Shown piece after piece: positions 34,157 through 43,993 of a DNA stretch of 64,000 bases (positions within the stretch are counted from its first letter, which is position 1; each line of letters opens with the position of its first letter). The position numbers and the translations under genes were made by a program. The notes below the pieces were generated by a model, which ran no database searches, was not told where the DNA came from, and worked only from the letters and a program-made list of their open reading frames with translations. The stretch spans positions 17,408 through 81,407 of the forward strand of contig CANQGT010000007.1 of assembly GCA_947623505.1 (NCBI GenBank), in the 5' to 3' direction. The DNA comes from an uncultured Clostridia bacterium. Its GTDB lineage: Bacteria > Bacillota > Clostridia > Oscillospirales > Acutalibacteraceae.

Positions 34157-35548
34157 ATGATACACGCCTACAAAATGAACGGCTATAATATCATCATTGA
34201 CCAAAACAGCGGCTGCGTTCACTCGGTTGACGAGGCGACGTTTGATATTATAAATCTGTATAAAGAAAAAAGCAAAGATGAGATAAAAGCCTATATTATC
34301 GAAAAATACAAGGACGACCCCGAAGTTACGCCAGAAGATATAGATACCTGCTTCGGCGACATTGAAGCACTTATAGCGGACGGCAGACTTTTTGCCGAAG
34401 ATACATTTGAGCAAACCGCGGCGCAGTTCAAAAAAAAGCAGGGCGTTTTAAAGGCCTTGTGCCTGCACGTTGCCCACGGATGCAATTTAGCCTGCAAATA
34501 TTGCTTTGCGGGAAAGGGCGAATACTTTGGGCCAAAGGGGCTTATGAGCCTTGAAACAGGAAAGCGCGCCCTTGATTTTCTTATAGAAAACAGCGGCACA
34601 AGAAAAAACCTTGAAGTCGATTTCTTCGGGGGAGAGCCTCTGCTGAATTGGGAAGTTTGCAAAAAGCTTGTGGCCTACGGCAGAAGCCGTGAAAAAGAAA
34701 GCGGAAAAAATTTTCGTTTTACCCTCACCACAAACGGACTGCTTGTTGACGACGACGTAATAGAATTCTGCAACAAAGAAATGGGCAACGTTGTGCTCTC
34801 TCTTGACGGCAGAAAGGAAACGCACGACCGGCTGCGGTGCTTTCCCTCCGGCAAAGGCTCCTATGATTTGGTAACGGAAAAATTCAAGCGCTTTGCCGAC
34901 GCGAGAAATCAGCGCGATTACTATATGCGCGGCACTTACACCCACTATAACACGGATTTCGCCGCAGACGTAATACATATGGCCGACCTCGGATTTAAAG
35001 AATTATCCGTAGAACCCGTTGTATGCTCAGGCACGGAGCCGTATGCTCTGCGCCAAAGCGACCTTACGGCGCTTAAAGAGCAATACGAAATACTTGCAAA
35101 CGAAATGCTTAAAAGATACAGAAAAGGAAACGGTTTTACGTTTTACCACTATATGATAGACCTTGAGGCCGGACCATGCATAGTAAAAAGGATTTCCGGC
35201 TGCGGCGTTGGAACGGAATATCTTGCCGTAACGCCGAACGGAGAGCTTTACCCCTGCCATCAGTTTGTGGGCGACGAAAAATTCCTCCTCGGAGATATAT
35301 GGAACGGCATTAGGCGCGCGGATATTCTGAAACAGTTTAACGAATGCAATATATATTCGCACAAAGAGTGCAAAGACTGTTTCGCAAAGCTGTATTGCAG
35401 CGGCGGATGCGCCGCAAACGCCTATCACTCGACAGGAAGCGTAAACGGCGTTTACGAATTTGGCTGCGAGTTGTACAAAAAGCGCATAGAATGCGCCATT
35501 ATGCTGAAAGTGGCGCAGGCGGAAGAAAATCTGAAAGTGGAATATTAA
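34157..35548 (+). CDS. SCIFF peptide maturase, radical SAM/SPASM
   Basis: A 463-residue enzyme. Residues 1-85 form the peptide-recognition region; the radical SAM cluster motif CNLACKYC (Cys109, 113, 116) follows; FFGGEPLLNW near 157 is the GGEP SAM-binding motif. The SPASM domain carries further cysteines (CGVGTEYLAVTPNGELYPC, then CKDCFAKLYCSGGCAAN, and a final Cys near 445) for two auxiliary 4Fe-4S clusters. It installs a thioether between a cysteine and a threonine in the SCIFF peptide encoded just upstream. All cluster cysteines are present, so the enzyme looks active, in contrast to the changed peptide. SD GGAG. Confidence 0.95.
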   Translation: MIHAYKMNGYNIIIDQNSGCVHSVDEATFDIINLYKEKSKDEIKAYIIEKYKDDPEVTPEDIDTCFGDIEALIADGRLFAEDTFEQTAAQFKKKQGVLKALCLHVAHGCNLACKYCFAGKGEYFGPKGLMSLETGKRALDFLIENSGTRKNLEVDFFGGEPLLNWEVCKKLVAYGRSREKESGKNFRFTLTTNGLLVDDDVIEFCNKEMGNVVLSLDGRKETHDRLRCFPSGKGSYDLVTEKFKRFADARNQRDYYMRGTYTHYNTDFAADVIHMADLGFKELSVEPVVCSGTEPYALRQSDLTALKEQYEILANEMLKRYRKGNGFTFYHYMIDLEAGPCIVKRISGCGVGTEYLAVTPNGELYPCHQFVGDEKFLLGDIWNGIRRADILKQFNECNIYSHKECKDCFAKLYCSGGCAANAYHSTGSVNGVYEFGCELYKKRIECAIMLKVAQAEENLKVEY

Positions 35549-35654
35549 GACAAATTAAGGATAACTCCGCGTTATCTCTTCCGCTTTTCCTCGCTTTCCT
35601 ACCTTTTTGGCTCCGCCGTATAGAATGCTTATGCTTTCAAGAATGATTTAAAAA

Positions 35655-35684
35655 AATCGGCTCCCTTGTTAACGGGAGCCGATT
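35655..35684. terminator. Hairpin terminator
   Basis: AATCGGCTCCC/GGGAGCCGATT with an eight-base loop; the minus strand continues in a T tract (seven T), the plus strand does not. It would stop minus transcripts from the dockerin gene after they cross the repeats. Confidence 0.7.
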
Positions 35685-35729
35685 GCACTTATACAGACCG
35701 GAGTTGTCGATATAATCTTTAACCGCTTT

Positions 35730-36299
35730 GGCTCTCCTGTGTAAGGGGAGCCGGCTGCCGCAAGGCAGACTGAGGGGTTGGTTAGTTACAATAACGCTGT
35801 TGTAACTAGAACATCACAACCCTTCCGTTTCGCTTACGCTCAACACCTTCCCTTACACAGGGAAGGCTTGTTTTTGTAGATACGCTCTTTAACTCCTTTG
35901 GCTCTCCTGTGCAAGGGGAGCTGGCTGCCGCAAGGCAGACTGAGGGGTTAGTTAGTTACAATAACGCTGTTGTAACAAAACATCACAACCCTTCCGTTTC
36001 GCTCTCGCTCAACACCTTCCCTTACACAGGGAAGGCTTGCTTTTTGCAGATACGCTCACTCCTTTGGCTCTCCTGTGCAAGGGGAGCTGTCTGCCGTCAG
36101 GCGGACTGAGGGGTTGGTCAGTTACAATAACGTTATTATAACAGAACACTACAACCCTTCCGTTTCGCTTACGCTCAACACCTTCCCTTACACAGGGAAG
36201 GCGGAAAGGAGGTGGGATTGTTCGCTTGCCATCGTCTTGCACAGGGGAGGCAATAAGGATTATCGTATGCTCAACACCTTCCCTTACACAGGGAAGGCA
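35730..36299 (+). repeat. Three full copies and one partial copy of the ~137-bp interspersed repeat
   Basis: Full copies at 35730-35868, 35900-36037 and 36066-36203, each about 138 bases with the same ends (GGCTCTCCTGTG... and ...CACAGGGAAGGC), in the same orientation and separated by 28-31 bases. A rearranged partial copy (36232-36299) contains GGGGAGGCAATAAGGATTA and another CCTTCCCTTACACAGGGAAG end. This fills the 766-base gap between the convergent SCIFF maturase and dockerin genes; no gene is seen. Confidence 0.85.
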
Positions 36300-36314
36300 G
36301 AAAGGAGGGCGATT

Positions 36315-39300
36315 TTATTTTTGTTTGATTTCATCAAAGTTGTCGATTATCTCTGCGATTTTTTGCATTATGAACAACACATCTAACGGGTCTACTTTTC
36401 CGTCGCCGCTTACATCGGCACGCGCAAACGCATCGCCCTCAAGCTTAGCGTCGTCGAATTCTGCAATATATCTCTTGACAATAAGCACGTCTAACGGGTC
36501 TATATTTCCATCGCCGTTTACGTCGCCAAGAGTTACGGTTTTATCCGAGCCTAAAGATACAAATTCATATCCGTTTTCCTCGGCATAAGTTTGGGCATAC
36601 GAATTTTCATAACCGTAAATCGTTTTAAGGGCTGTTCCGTAAAACGCGTCTTTGCCTATACTTGTTACACTGCTCGGTATCGTTACGCTTGTTAAGCTGC
36701 CCGCATCGGAAAACGCGTAATCGTCTATGCCCGTTACGGTATAACCGCCAAGCTTTTTGGGAATTTCAAGTTGCGAAGCGCTTCCGCCGTAACGCGTAAT
36801 TACGCAGGTTTTATTCTGCTCAGAAAGTATTTTGTATTCAAAATTTCCCGAAATCAAGACCTCGCTGCCAATATCATACGGATTTACCGAGCAGATAACG
36901 GGCGCGGAATTATCCGTATAGTACCAACGCACAAATCCGTCGCCGCATAAAATCGGCTTGCAATCCGACAGTCTCAAAGAAGAAGTGAAAATATCGGAAG
37001 TAAAATTACCCTGATCGTCAATCGTGGCAATTTTTGTAATCGTCTTGCCGCTGTTTCCGTTATATTCTTCCCACGCAATCAGGAACTGATCGCTGCCGAG
37101 CTTTACAAGCTGCGGGGTACGAACGGTTATCTCGGAGCCCTCATCATAATTTGTAAGCCAAACGACTTTTGAAGAAACGGGAAGCGATTTATCGGTAATG
37201 CTTACAAATATGTTTCTCTTTCCGTAGCAGTCGGCGTTGGATTTTGTGTAATCAACGGCATTTCCCGCGATTATACAATTAGATGATGACAATTCAAAGC
37301 CGCCGATTGACGCGCCTGTCGGATTATAGCCTGTAACATTGCTTAAATCTACAGGTAATGCGTAGTTTATATCGGTTATTTTTCCGTTTACCGCGCAAGA
37401 TGTTATGCTTATCGCCCGCGGATAAGCGTCGCCGTGATCCACTCTGTAAACGTTTTTACCATCCGTCTGAATAAATTGGTTGAAAGAATGGCTTACGTAG
37501 CCCGCCTGTGCCAAATTCATAACATCGTAATACTCATCGACTATTTCCATTGTGCTTTCATTTACGACGAAGGTCATATTCGCCTGATGATTTACACCAT
37601 CTTCATCGGCAAACATTTCATGGCAGGTGTAAATATAGAGCTTACCGTCCGTTTCGGTCATTCTCAAAGAACCCGCGTCAAAAGGAATATGGGTATTCGC
37701 CCCTTTGACTGATGCCGAACCGAGCTTGCCCCAATCCTTATCGTACTTAACTATCCTCACAACCTCTTTTTCTTCACTATCGGAGGTATTGCTTTCGCCG
37801 AATACGAGGAAATTATAGTTTTCCCCGCTGTAAAATCCGCCGAAAATCGACAGTTCGGGGCTTATCTTTTTCGTGCTCAAGAGATTTCCGTCGGAAGAAT
37901 ACGTTTCAACGAGCACTTGATCGTTCACAAATTCAACGCGCGTAAGCGTTGAGTCGGCGTTTTCTGCCAAATAAGAATTTACAACGCTGCTCCAAACGGT
38001 GTAGTTATTATCCGAAACGTTATTTGATACCGCTCCTTTGGCGGTTACCGAATTTTCGGGCGGGTTCTTAGAGGGAAGTCCGGAGCTAACCGTCACATTA
38101 TAGGTGCCTTTAAGCCCTGTTTCCGTTGTCACGATTATTGTTGCCGTACCCTCGCTCCAGCCGAATACCTCGCCATGAGCATTGACGGACGCCACTTTCG
38201 GATTACTGCTTCTCCAAGAGTATATTTCGGAAAGAGAGCCGTCGGTGCTTGCCGTAAGCTGAACCGATTCTCCGACTTTAACGGTGTTCGGGCCTGTTAC
38301 ATTCAAAGACGAGGCACGATTCCAATTAAATATTTCAAGATAAAAATCCTTTCCGCTTTTTTCAATAGCAACTATTTTGTCGTTATATTTTAAGAGAGAG
38401 AAAACAGGATAGGCTGTCTTTACGCTTCCAAAGCAATCGCCGGTATCCGGATCAAATTCAGATATAGTTTCATCGTCAACATATGATACTATCGTATTTG
38501 TGCCGTCAAGATAAACCGTTCGTGAACCGACAGAGCCTTCGTTATCGAAGTTTTTGGTGTCTACCGGACGCTCAATAAATACGTTTTCGATATCAGCGAA
38601 GCTTTCCGCCGTTGAATCTATTTTATTTGAATTCAGAACAAACATACCCGAATTAAAGGAAGTGTCCACGCAGAGATAACGGCCGGCAAGAATGTCCATT
38701 GGCGACTGCCTGTCAAAATAATCATACTGGCTGATATAAGTTATGGGAGTATTATTAAACGATATTTTGTCGCCGCTCACGTTGCCTATATAAAGGGTGT
38801 GCATCGGATGCGGATAGCCCCAGTATACCCAATTATAATATCCGTCAATATAGAAATTTCCGTTTGTGCTGTCAAACGCGCCGAAATCGTTGACCGAATC
38901 GGTTAATGAAACCTCGGAAAGAAGAGACATTGAGGAGGAAAACAGGTAAATCTTATTTTCACCCGATTGGGAATCATATCCGGAAAGATAGATCCTTCCG
39001 CTTGAGTCGGCGCCTATAGCTTCGGCAAGCTGTGAAACGCGAAAAACATTTTCCACGCGCTGCTCGGCAAGATTGTAAACGGTAACAATGTAGGGATTGC
39101 TTCCCGTAAAATACTCTTCTTGCAAAATATATAGCTTATCGGCAGTAGCGTAGCTGTCAAGAAGATCAGCCCGATCGTTTGTGAAATCATAAACAAGCTC
39201 GGACTTATTATCGCCGAGCGAATAGAACGTAAGTTCCTCTCCGTTAAGAAAATAAATCCCTCCGAGCGAAGCGCACGGGACCTGAACGCATTCTGTTCTA

Positions 39301-39455
39301 TAATTTTCATAGGAAATAACATCCGTGCCGAGCTTTACGACTTCGCCTGACTGAGCGGCATAAGCCTTTTCGTTAAACAAGGCCGGCGGACCAAAAAACA
39401 CCCCAAGCAAAAGCGCTAACGAAAGCACGGCGCAGATAATTCTTTTTTGTTTCAT
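36315..39455 (-). CDS. Secreted dockerin protein with Ig-like and leucine-rich repeat domains
   Basis: A 1046-residue exported protein. A signal peptide (about 1-33, LSLALLLGVFFGPPALF, AYA cleavage site) precedes a long beta-propeller-like region (about 50-380), a BIG2 Ig-like domain (about 382-456, ending TIIVTTETGLKGTYNVTV), a second propeller-like region (about 480-865), BspA-type leucine-rich repeats (FSDAGSLTSVTIPSSVTSIG, about 870-965), and a type I dockerin (from about 973) with two calcium loops, DVNGDGNIDPLD and DVSGDGKVDPLD. Dockerins bind cohesins on a scaffoldin; no cohesin is in the window. No catalytic domain is recognisable, so its role is probably binding or structural. SD AGAGAGG. 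Confidence 0.9.
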   Translation of the reverse strand: MKQKRIICAVLSLALLLGVFFGPPALFNEKAYAAQSGEVVKLGTDVISYENYRTECVQVPCASLGGIYFLNGEELTFYSLGDNKSELVYDFTNDRADLLDSYATADKLYILQEEYFTGSNPYIVTVYNLAEQRVENVFRVSQLAEAIGADSSGRIYLSGYDSQSGENKIYLFSSSMSLLSEVSLTDSVNDFGAFDSTNGNFYIDGYYNWVYWGYPHPMHTLYIGNVSGDKISFNNTPITYISQYDYFDRQSPMDILAGRYLCVDTSFNSGMFVLNSNKIDSTAESFADIENVFIERPVDTKNFDNEGSVGSRTVYLDGTNTIVSYVDDETISEFDPDTGDCFGSVKTAYPVFSLLKYNDKIVAIEKSGKDFYLEIFNWNRASSLNVTGPNTVKVGESVQLTASTDGSLSEIYSWRSSNPKVASVNAHGEVFGWSEGTATIIVTTETGLKGTYNVTVSSGLPSKNPPENSVTAKGAVSNNVSDNNYTVWSSVVNSYLAENADSTLTRVEFVNDQVLVETYSSDGNLLSTKKISPELSIFGGFYSGENYNFLVFGESNTSDSEEKEVVRIVKYDKDWGKLGSASVKGANTHIPFDAGSLRMTETDGKLYIYTCHEMFADEDGVNHQANMTFVVNESTMEIVDEYYDVMNLAQAGYVSHSFNQFIQTDGKNVYRVDHGDAYPRAISITSCAVNGKITDINYALPVDLSNVTGYNPTGASIGGFELSSSNCIIAGNAVDYTKSNADCYGKRNIFVSITDKSLPVSSKVVWLTNYDEGSEITVRTPQLVKLGSDQFLIAWEEYNGNSGKTITKIATIDDQGNFTSDIFTSSLRLSDCKPILCGDGFVRWYYTDNSAPVICSVNPYDIGSEVLISGNFEYKILSEQNKTCVITRYGGSASQLEIPKKLGGYTVTGIDDYAFSDAGSLTSVTIPSSVTSIGKDAFYGTALKTIYGYENSYAQTYAEENGYEFVSLGSDKTVTLGDVNGDGNIDPLDVLIVKRYIAEFDDAKLEGDAFARADVSGDGKVDPLDVLFIMQKIAEIIDNFDEIKQK

Positions 39456-39488
39456 ATCGCTTACCTCTCTTTCTTTATTTCTATGTAA

Positions 39489-39517
39489 ATTCTATCACTA
39501 AAATAAATAATATTCAA
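39489..39517 (-). promoter_or_regulatory. Promoter of the dockerin gene
   Basis: Minus strand TTGAAT (39517-39512), 17-base spacer, TAGAAT (39494-39489), 34 bases before the start codon. Confidence 0.65.
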
Positions 39518-39566
39518 TAATTAAGCACACAAAAAATATAAATTAATTCTTCCGTTTTCCGTCCGC

Positions 39567-39612
39567 TTGACAATATTCTACAAGTGGATTATAATATTTA
39601 TATTCCACTTGT
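39567..39612 (+). promoter_or_regulatory. PadR promoter with inverted-repeat operator
   Basis: Consensus promoter TTGACA (39567-39572), 17-base spacer, TATAAT (39590-39595). Perfect 9-base arms ACAAGTGGA (39580-39588) and TCCACTTGT (39604-39612) flank the -10, 15 bases apart. PadR regulators usually repress their own operon through such sites. Confidence 0.85.
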
Positions 39613-39647
39613 TGAATATAAATATTGCAATTCGGGAGGAATTAGGT

Positions 39648-40199
39648 ATGCTTAAGCACGGAATACTTGGGCTTTTAAATTACGGCGATATGAGCGGTTA
39701 TGAAATACGCGAGGTTTTCAAGGATTCGTTAAACTATTTTTGGACCGCTCAAACAAGCCAGATCTACCGTGAGCTTTCCGTTTTGGAAAAAAACGGCTGG
39801 ATAAAAAAGCAAACCGTTGAGCAATGCGGAAAGCCAAACAAAAATATCTGCTCAATTACAGACGAGGGGCGCGAAGAATTGCTTCGCTGGCTTTCGGCGC
39901 CCGATACCGATACGGATATGCGCTCCGCCATTTTAATGAAAACATTTTTTATGGGTGAACTGCCTATTGAAAACAGCCTCGCCTTTTTTAAAGAGCTTGG
40001 CGAAGGATACGACCGCGCTTTGAAAAACCTGAAAAACGCGAGCTCCTCAATCGATTTGTACCGTGAAATTACATCCGATAAAAAGAGCGCGCTGTTTTGG
40101 CAGATGACCTTGGATTTCGGAGAACGCTATATGAAAATGTTTATTGATTGGACAGAAAATTGCGTACATCTTTTGGAAAATTCGGAGGATCGGCAATGA
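39648..40199 (+). CDS. PadR-family transcriptional regulator
   Basis: A 183-residue protein. The N-terminal winged helix reads HGILGLLNYGDMSGYEIREVF (3-23) and YRELSVLEKNGWIKK, the PadR signature; the C-terminal half (about 90-183) is the dimerising and ligand-sensing helical VirR-like domain. It should repress the downstream fusion gene through the inverted repeat at 39580-39612, releasing it in response to a small molecule. ATG with SD GGGAGG. The stop overlaps the next start by four bases (ATGA), so both are made from one transcript. Confidence 0.93.
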   Translation: MLKHGILGLLNYGDMSGYEIREVFKDSLNYFWTAQTSQIYRELSVLEKNGWIKKQTVEQCGKPNKNICSITDEGREELLRWLSAPDTDTDMRSAILMKTFFMGELPIENSLAFFKELGEGYDRALKNLKNASSSIDLYREITSDKKSALFWQMTLDFGERYMKMFIDWTENCVHLLENSEDRQ

Positions 40200-41809
40200 A
40201 TATTCTTGTGTTAAACGGAAGCCCAAAGGGCGAACGAAGCAACTCGCTTCGTCTTACAAACGCCTTTTTGGACGGAATACGGCAAAAGCAAAACGAATTT
40301 CCTTCCGAAATTGAAAAGCTCAATATTGCGCAGATGGAGATAAATCCCTGCCACGGATGCTTTTCCTGCTGGAAAAGCACTCCGGGAAAGTGCTGTGTTT
40401 ACGACGATATGGAAACCGTTCTTGAAAAAATATTGAAAGCGGACTTGATAATTTGGAGCTTTCCGTTATATTACTTCGGCTTGCCGGGAAAGCTGAAAAC
40501 GGTTATGGACAGACAGCTTCCTTTGACTCTGCCGTTTATGGAAAGCGGAGCGCAGGGCGGCTCTCACCCGTCAAGATACGATATGAGCGAAAAGAAAACC
40601 GTTTTGATTTCAACCTGCGGTTTTTACACGGCAAAATCAAATTACGACAGCCTAACGGCGCAGTTTGACAGGATATGCGGCAAAGGAAATTATACGGCTT
40701 TGTTCTGCGGCGAAGGCGAGCTTTTTTCGGTTGACGAATTATCCGACCGTACCGAAGAATATCTTGAAACCGTCCGCCGTGCGGGCGCTGAATATGTGTC
40801 AGGCGGAATAAAAGAAGAAACATTCGCAAAGCTTAATGAGCCGCTATTTGAAAGAGAGGTTTTCGAGCGTATGGCGGACGCGAGCTGGGGCATTACTCAA
40901 GACGGAGAAAAAGAAGATTATTCTTTGACTTTTACAAAGCAGATGGCGGCACTTTACAATCCCGCGTCGTACGGAAAAGCGGATATTGTTTTTGATATGG
41001 ATTATACGGATATAGGAAAGCGTTACCGCGTTATACTCGGAAAAAGCGAAAGCCGCGTAACGGAGCCGCTCGAAGGTAAACCGGCAACGGTGATACATAC
41101 GCCTTTCAGCGTGTGGAAATCCATCGCGGCGGGAGAGATCGACGGCGCGGACGCTTTGATGAAGCACCTGTATTCCGTTGAGGGCGATTTTGATATATTG
41201 CTGAGATGGAGCGACTATTTCGGGCACAATCAGGATACTGCCGAGGCGGAAAAGAAAATCAAATCAAAAGAAAAAACGGATATGCGGTGCCTTTTAACGC
41301 CGTGGTGCGTTTTTTGGATAGCCGCAAGCATCAATAACTTTTGGGGCGGCATTATCAGCGTTTTCGTATGCTGTTTACTTCCCGTTATATTTTATAGGAA
41401 TAAAAAAACCGTTTATGATGTGATTTCCACCGCGTTGATCGGAACTTTTTCCGTAATGCTTATTATAAATTTACCGGCGGTTGCCGCAATAACGCTGTCT
41501 TATTTGGCGTTCGGCATAATGTGGAGCGTATCAGCCTGCTTTAAAATTCCGCTTACCGCCGAATATTCAATGAATGATTACGGCGGCGAAAACGCGTTGT
41601 CAAATTCCATATTTATAAAGACGAACCGTATTCTTACCGCCGCATGGGGCGTTCTCTATTTGCTTATACCCATTTGGACTTATTTCATTATGCTCAACCC
41701 CGCCGCAAACTATATCGGAATTATCAATTCGGTGATTCCCGCAATAATGGGCGTCTTCACCTATTGGTTTCAAAGATGGTATCCGCGCAAAATCGCTAAA
41801 GGAGCGTAA
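40196..41809 (+). CDS. NADPH-dependent FMN reductase fused to SCP2-like and membrane domains
   Basis: A 537-residue three-part protein. Residues 1-200: flavodoxin-like NAD(P)H:FMN oxidoreductase (ILVLNGSPKGERSNSLRL, then CHGCFSCWKSTPGKC and WSFPLYYFGLPGKLKTVMDR). Residues 230-345: a SCP2-type sterol/lipid-carrier domain (IAAGEIDGADALMKHLYSVEGDF). Residues 375-537: about five hydrophobic helices with a short basic end. The combination suggests reduction or detoxification of a lipophilic compound at the membrane, consistent with PadR control. The middle domain call is from pattern only. SD GGAGG. Ends close to a bidirectional terminator. Confidence 0.85.
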   Translation: MNILVLNGSPKGERSNSLRLTNAFLDGIRQKQNEFPSEIEKLNIAQMEINPCHGCFSCWKSTPGKCCVYDDMETVLEKILKADLIIWSFPLYYFGLPGKLKTVMDRQLPLTLPFMESGAQGGSHPSRYDMSEKKTVLISTCGFYTAKSNYDSLTAQFDRICGKGNYTALFCGEGELFSVDELSDRTEEYLETVRRAGAEYVSGGIKEETFAKLNEPLFEREVFERMADASWGITQDGEKEDYSLTFTKQMAALYNPASYGKADIVFDMDYTDIGKRYRVILGKSESRVTEPLEGKPATVIHTPFSVWKSIAAGEIDGADALMKHLYSVEGDFDILLRWSDYFGHNQDTAEAEKKIKSKEKTDMRCLLTPWCVFWIAASINNFWGGIISVFVCCLLPVIFYRNKKTVYDVISTALIGTFSVMLIINLPAVAAITLSYLAFGIMWSVSACFKIPLTAEYSMNDYGGENALSNSIFIKTNRILTAAWGVLYLLIPIWTYFIMLNPAANYIGIINSVIPAIMGVFTYWFQRWYPRKIAKGA

Positions 41810-41893
41810 AGCAAAAGCGGCGGGCATAATTCGGTTTGAATTTCAAAGCCGTAAGACACGCCATTCGGTCTTACGCACGCAAAGAAAGTATTA

Positions 41894-41926
41894 AAAAATC
41901 CCACGGCTTGCCGCCATGGGATTTTT
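41894..41926. terminator. Bidirectional terminator
   Basis: AAAAATCCCA.GGC/GCC.TGGGATTTTT with a short loop and T tracts on both strands, between the convergent fusion gene and ftsH. Confidence 0.85.
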
Positions 41927-41971
41927 CCGATTTATATCAAATTCTTTGTTTGCCGAGATCAGAAAATTCGG

Positions 41972-43993
41972 TTATTCGGTCGCTTCGCCCGTTTCATCGC
42001 TCTGCGGCGCGGTTTCGTCATTCCGTTCCTCGGTTTCCGCCGCGGAAATTTCCGTTTCGGCTTCGCCGCTCGTTTTCGGTTCCTGCGCCGTGTCGGATTC
42101 TTCGGCCTGAGGCTCGACCGCCGGAGGGAGCTTTCCATCCTTCATAAGCGACTCAAACTCCGTTCCCGTGATTTTTTCTTTTTCAAGCAAAGTCTCCGCG
42201 ATAAGAACGAGCTTGTCGTTGTGCTCGGTCAGAATCCGCTTCGTTTTTTCGTATGCTTCACGCATCATTCTTTCGATTTCACGGTCGATTTTTGCGGAAG
42301 TTTCTTCACTGTAATTATTAACGTGACCGAAATCTCTTCCGAGAAAGACTTCATCGTTTTCATCGCTGTAAACAACGGGGCCGATACTGTCGCTCATACC
42401 GTATTTTGCTACCATATCGCGGCAAATCTGCGTTGCTCTCTGCAAATCGTTTGAGGCTCCCGTGGAAATATCGTTGAGCGAAATGGCTTCGGCAACTCTT
42501 CCGCCGAGCATTGAAACAAGAAGATCAAGCATTTCGCTTCTTGAATCGAAATTTTCCTCTTCCTGGCGGTACATTGTGTAGCCGCCCGCGCCGAGGCCAC
42601 GCGGAATTATCGAGATTTCCTGAACGGGATCGTGATTTTCAAGATAATATGCGGCAACGGCATGCCCCGCCTCGTGATACGCGGTGAGCTTTTTCGCCTT
42701 GTCGGTGTATTTATGAGATTTCTTTTCCGTGCCGAGCATAACCTTTGTGGAAGCGTCCTGTATATCTTCATAGGTAATGGCGTGCCTGCGCCGTCTCGCC
42801 GCAAGCAGGGCGGCCTCGTTCATAAGATTTTCAAGATCCGCGCCGGTAAAGCCGGTGGTATTTTGAGCAACGTCTTTAAGATTTACGTCAGGAGCAAGAG
42901 GCTTGTTTCTTGAATGGACTTTGAGAATATCCTCCCTGCCCTGCGCGTCCGGCCTGTTTACGGTTATCTGGCGATCAAATCTGCCCGGGCGCAAAAGAGC
43001 GGGATCAAGAACGTCCGGCCTGTTCGTTGCGGCCATTATTATAACGCCGCTGTTTGTGCCGAAACCGTCCATCTCAACAAGAAGCTGGTTAAGGGTCTGC
43101 TCTCTTTCGTCGTTGCCGTTGCCCATACCGGTGCCTCTGTGCCTTCCCACGGCGTCTATCTCGTCGATAAAAACTATTGCCGGGGCTTTCTTTATCGCCT
43201 GCGAAAACAAATCTCTTACGCGGCTCGCGCCCACACCGACGTACATTTCAACAAAATCGGAGCCTGAAATTGAAAGGAAAGGAACGTCCGCCTCGCCCGC
43301 CACCGCTTTGGCAAGCAGAGTTTTACCTGTTCCCGGAGGGCCGACGAGCAAAACGCCCTTGGGTATCCTCGCGCCGAGTTCGGTGAACTTTTTCGGATCC
43401 CTCAAAAACTCGACTATTTCAACAAGCTCTTCCTTTTCCTCGTCACAGCCCGCTACATCTTCAAAGGTCTTTTTGTCGCCGCCTTCATTGCCCGAACGCG
43501 CCTTTACCCTTCCGAAGCTGAGCGAGCGGTTCGTTTCGCTGTTCATCGAATTGGTCATTCTTCTTACCATCATCCAACCGCCGACCGAAAGAAGAATAAC
43601 TATCAGCAGCGACGGCAAAAGACTGATAAGCCAGCTTCTTGTGTTGCTCGCCTTGTAATTATATTTAATCATATTGTCAGGGTTTGCCTCGTTATAAGCG
43701 TTTATGCTTTCCCTTATATCTTCGATAAAATACGAAACGCTCTTAACGGAATATTTCTGAACCTTATCGGGCTCCTTAAAAGTTTTGTATTCCATAGCGC
43801 CCGTTGAAAGATCAATATCAAAATATGAAACCTGATTTGTTTTGAAAAGGTTTACAACGTCGCTGTAAATAAGCTCCTCCTGCTGCTTATTCTGGCCCAT
43901 ATTGTTTACATACATAACGGCACAGAACGCAAGCATCAGGAACGCAAGCGCGCATACTATGAAAGAAGTTTTGTTTTTGCTGAATTTGTTCAT
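41972..43993 (-). CDS. ftsH: ATP-dependent zinc metalloprotease FtsH
   Basis: A 673-residue membrane protease. Two membrane helices (about 11-31 and 121-142) flank an extracytoplasmic domain; the AAA module has Walker A GPPGTGKT (218-225), Walker B FIDEID (275-280) and the second region of homology [18 protein letters not shown]. The zinc motif is HEAGH at 440-444. FtsH degrades misfolded membrane proteins and some regulators as a hexamer. The C-terminal 50 residues are an acidic Glu/Thr/Ala tail. Its ATG overlaps the tilS stop (TAATG), the conserved tilS-ftsH order. Confidence 0.97.
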   Translation of the reverse strand: MNKFSKNKTSFIVCALAFLMLAFCAVMYVNNMGQNKQQEELIYSDVVNLFKTNQVSYFDIDLSTGAMEYKTFKEPDKVQKYSVKSVSYFIEDIRESINAYNEANPDNMIKYNYKASNTRSWLISLLPSLLIVILLSVGGWMMVRRMTNSMNSETNRSLSFGRVKARSGNEGGDKKTFEDVAGCDEEKEELVEIVEFLRDPKKFTELGARIPKGVLLVGPPGTGKTLLAKAVAGEADVPFLSISGSDFVEMYVGVGASRVRDLFSQAIKKAPAIVFIDEIDAVGRHRGTGMGNGNDEREQTLNQLLVEMDGFGTNSGVIIMAATNRPDVLDPALLRPGRFDRQITVNRPDAQGREDILKVHSRNKPLAPDVNLKDVAQNTTGFTGADLENLMNEAALLAARRRRHAITYEDIQDASTKVMLGTEKKSHKYTDKAKKLTAYHEAGHAVAAYYLENHDPVQEISIIPRGLGAGGYTMYRQEEENFDSRSEMLDLLVSMLGGRVAEAISLNDISTGASNDLQRATQICRDMVAKYGMSDSIGPVVYSDENDEVFLGRDFGHVNNYSEETSAKIDREIERMMREAYEKTKRILTEHNDKLVLIAETLLEKEKITGTEFESLMKDGKLPPAVEPQAEESDTAQEPKTSGEAETEISAAETEERNDETAPQSDETGEATE

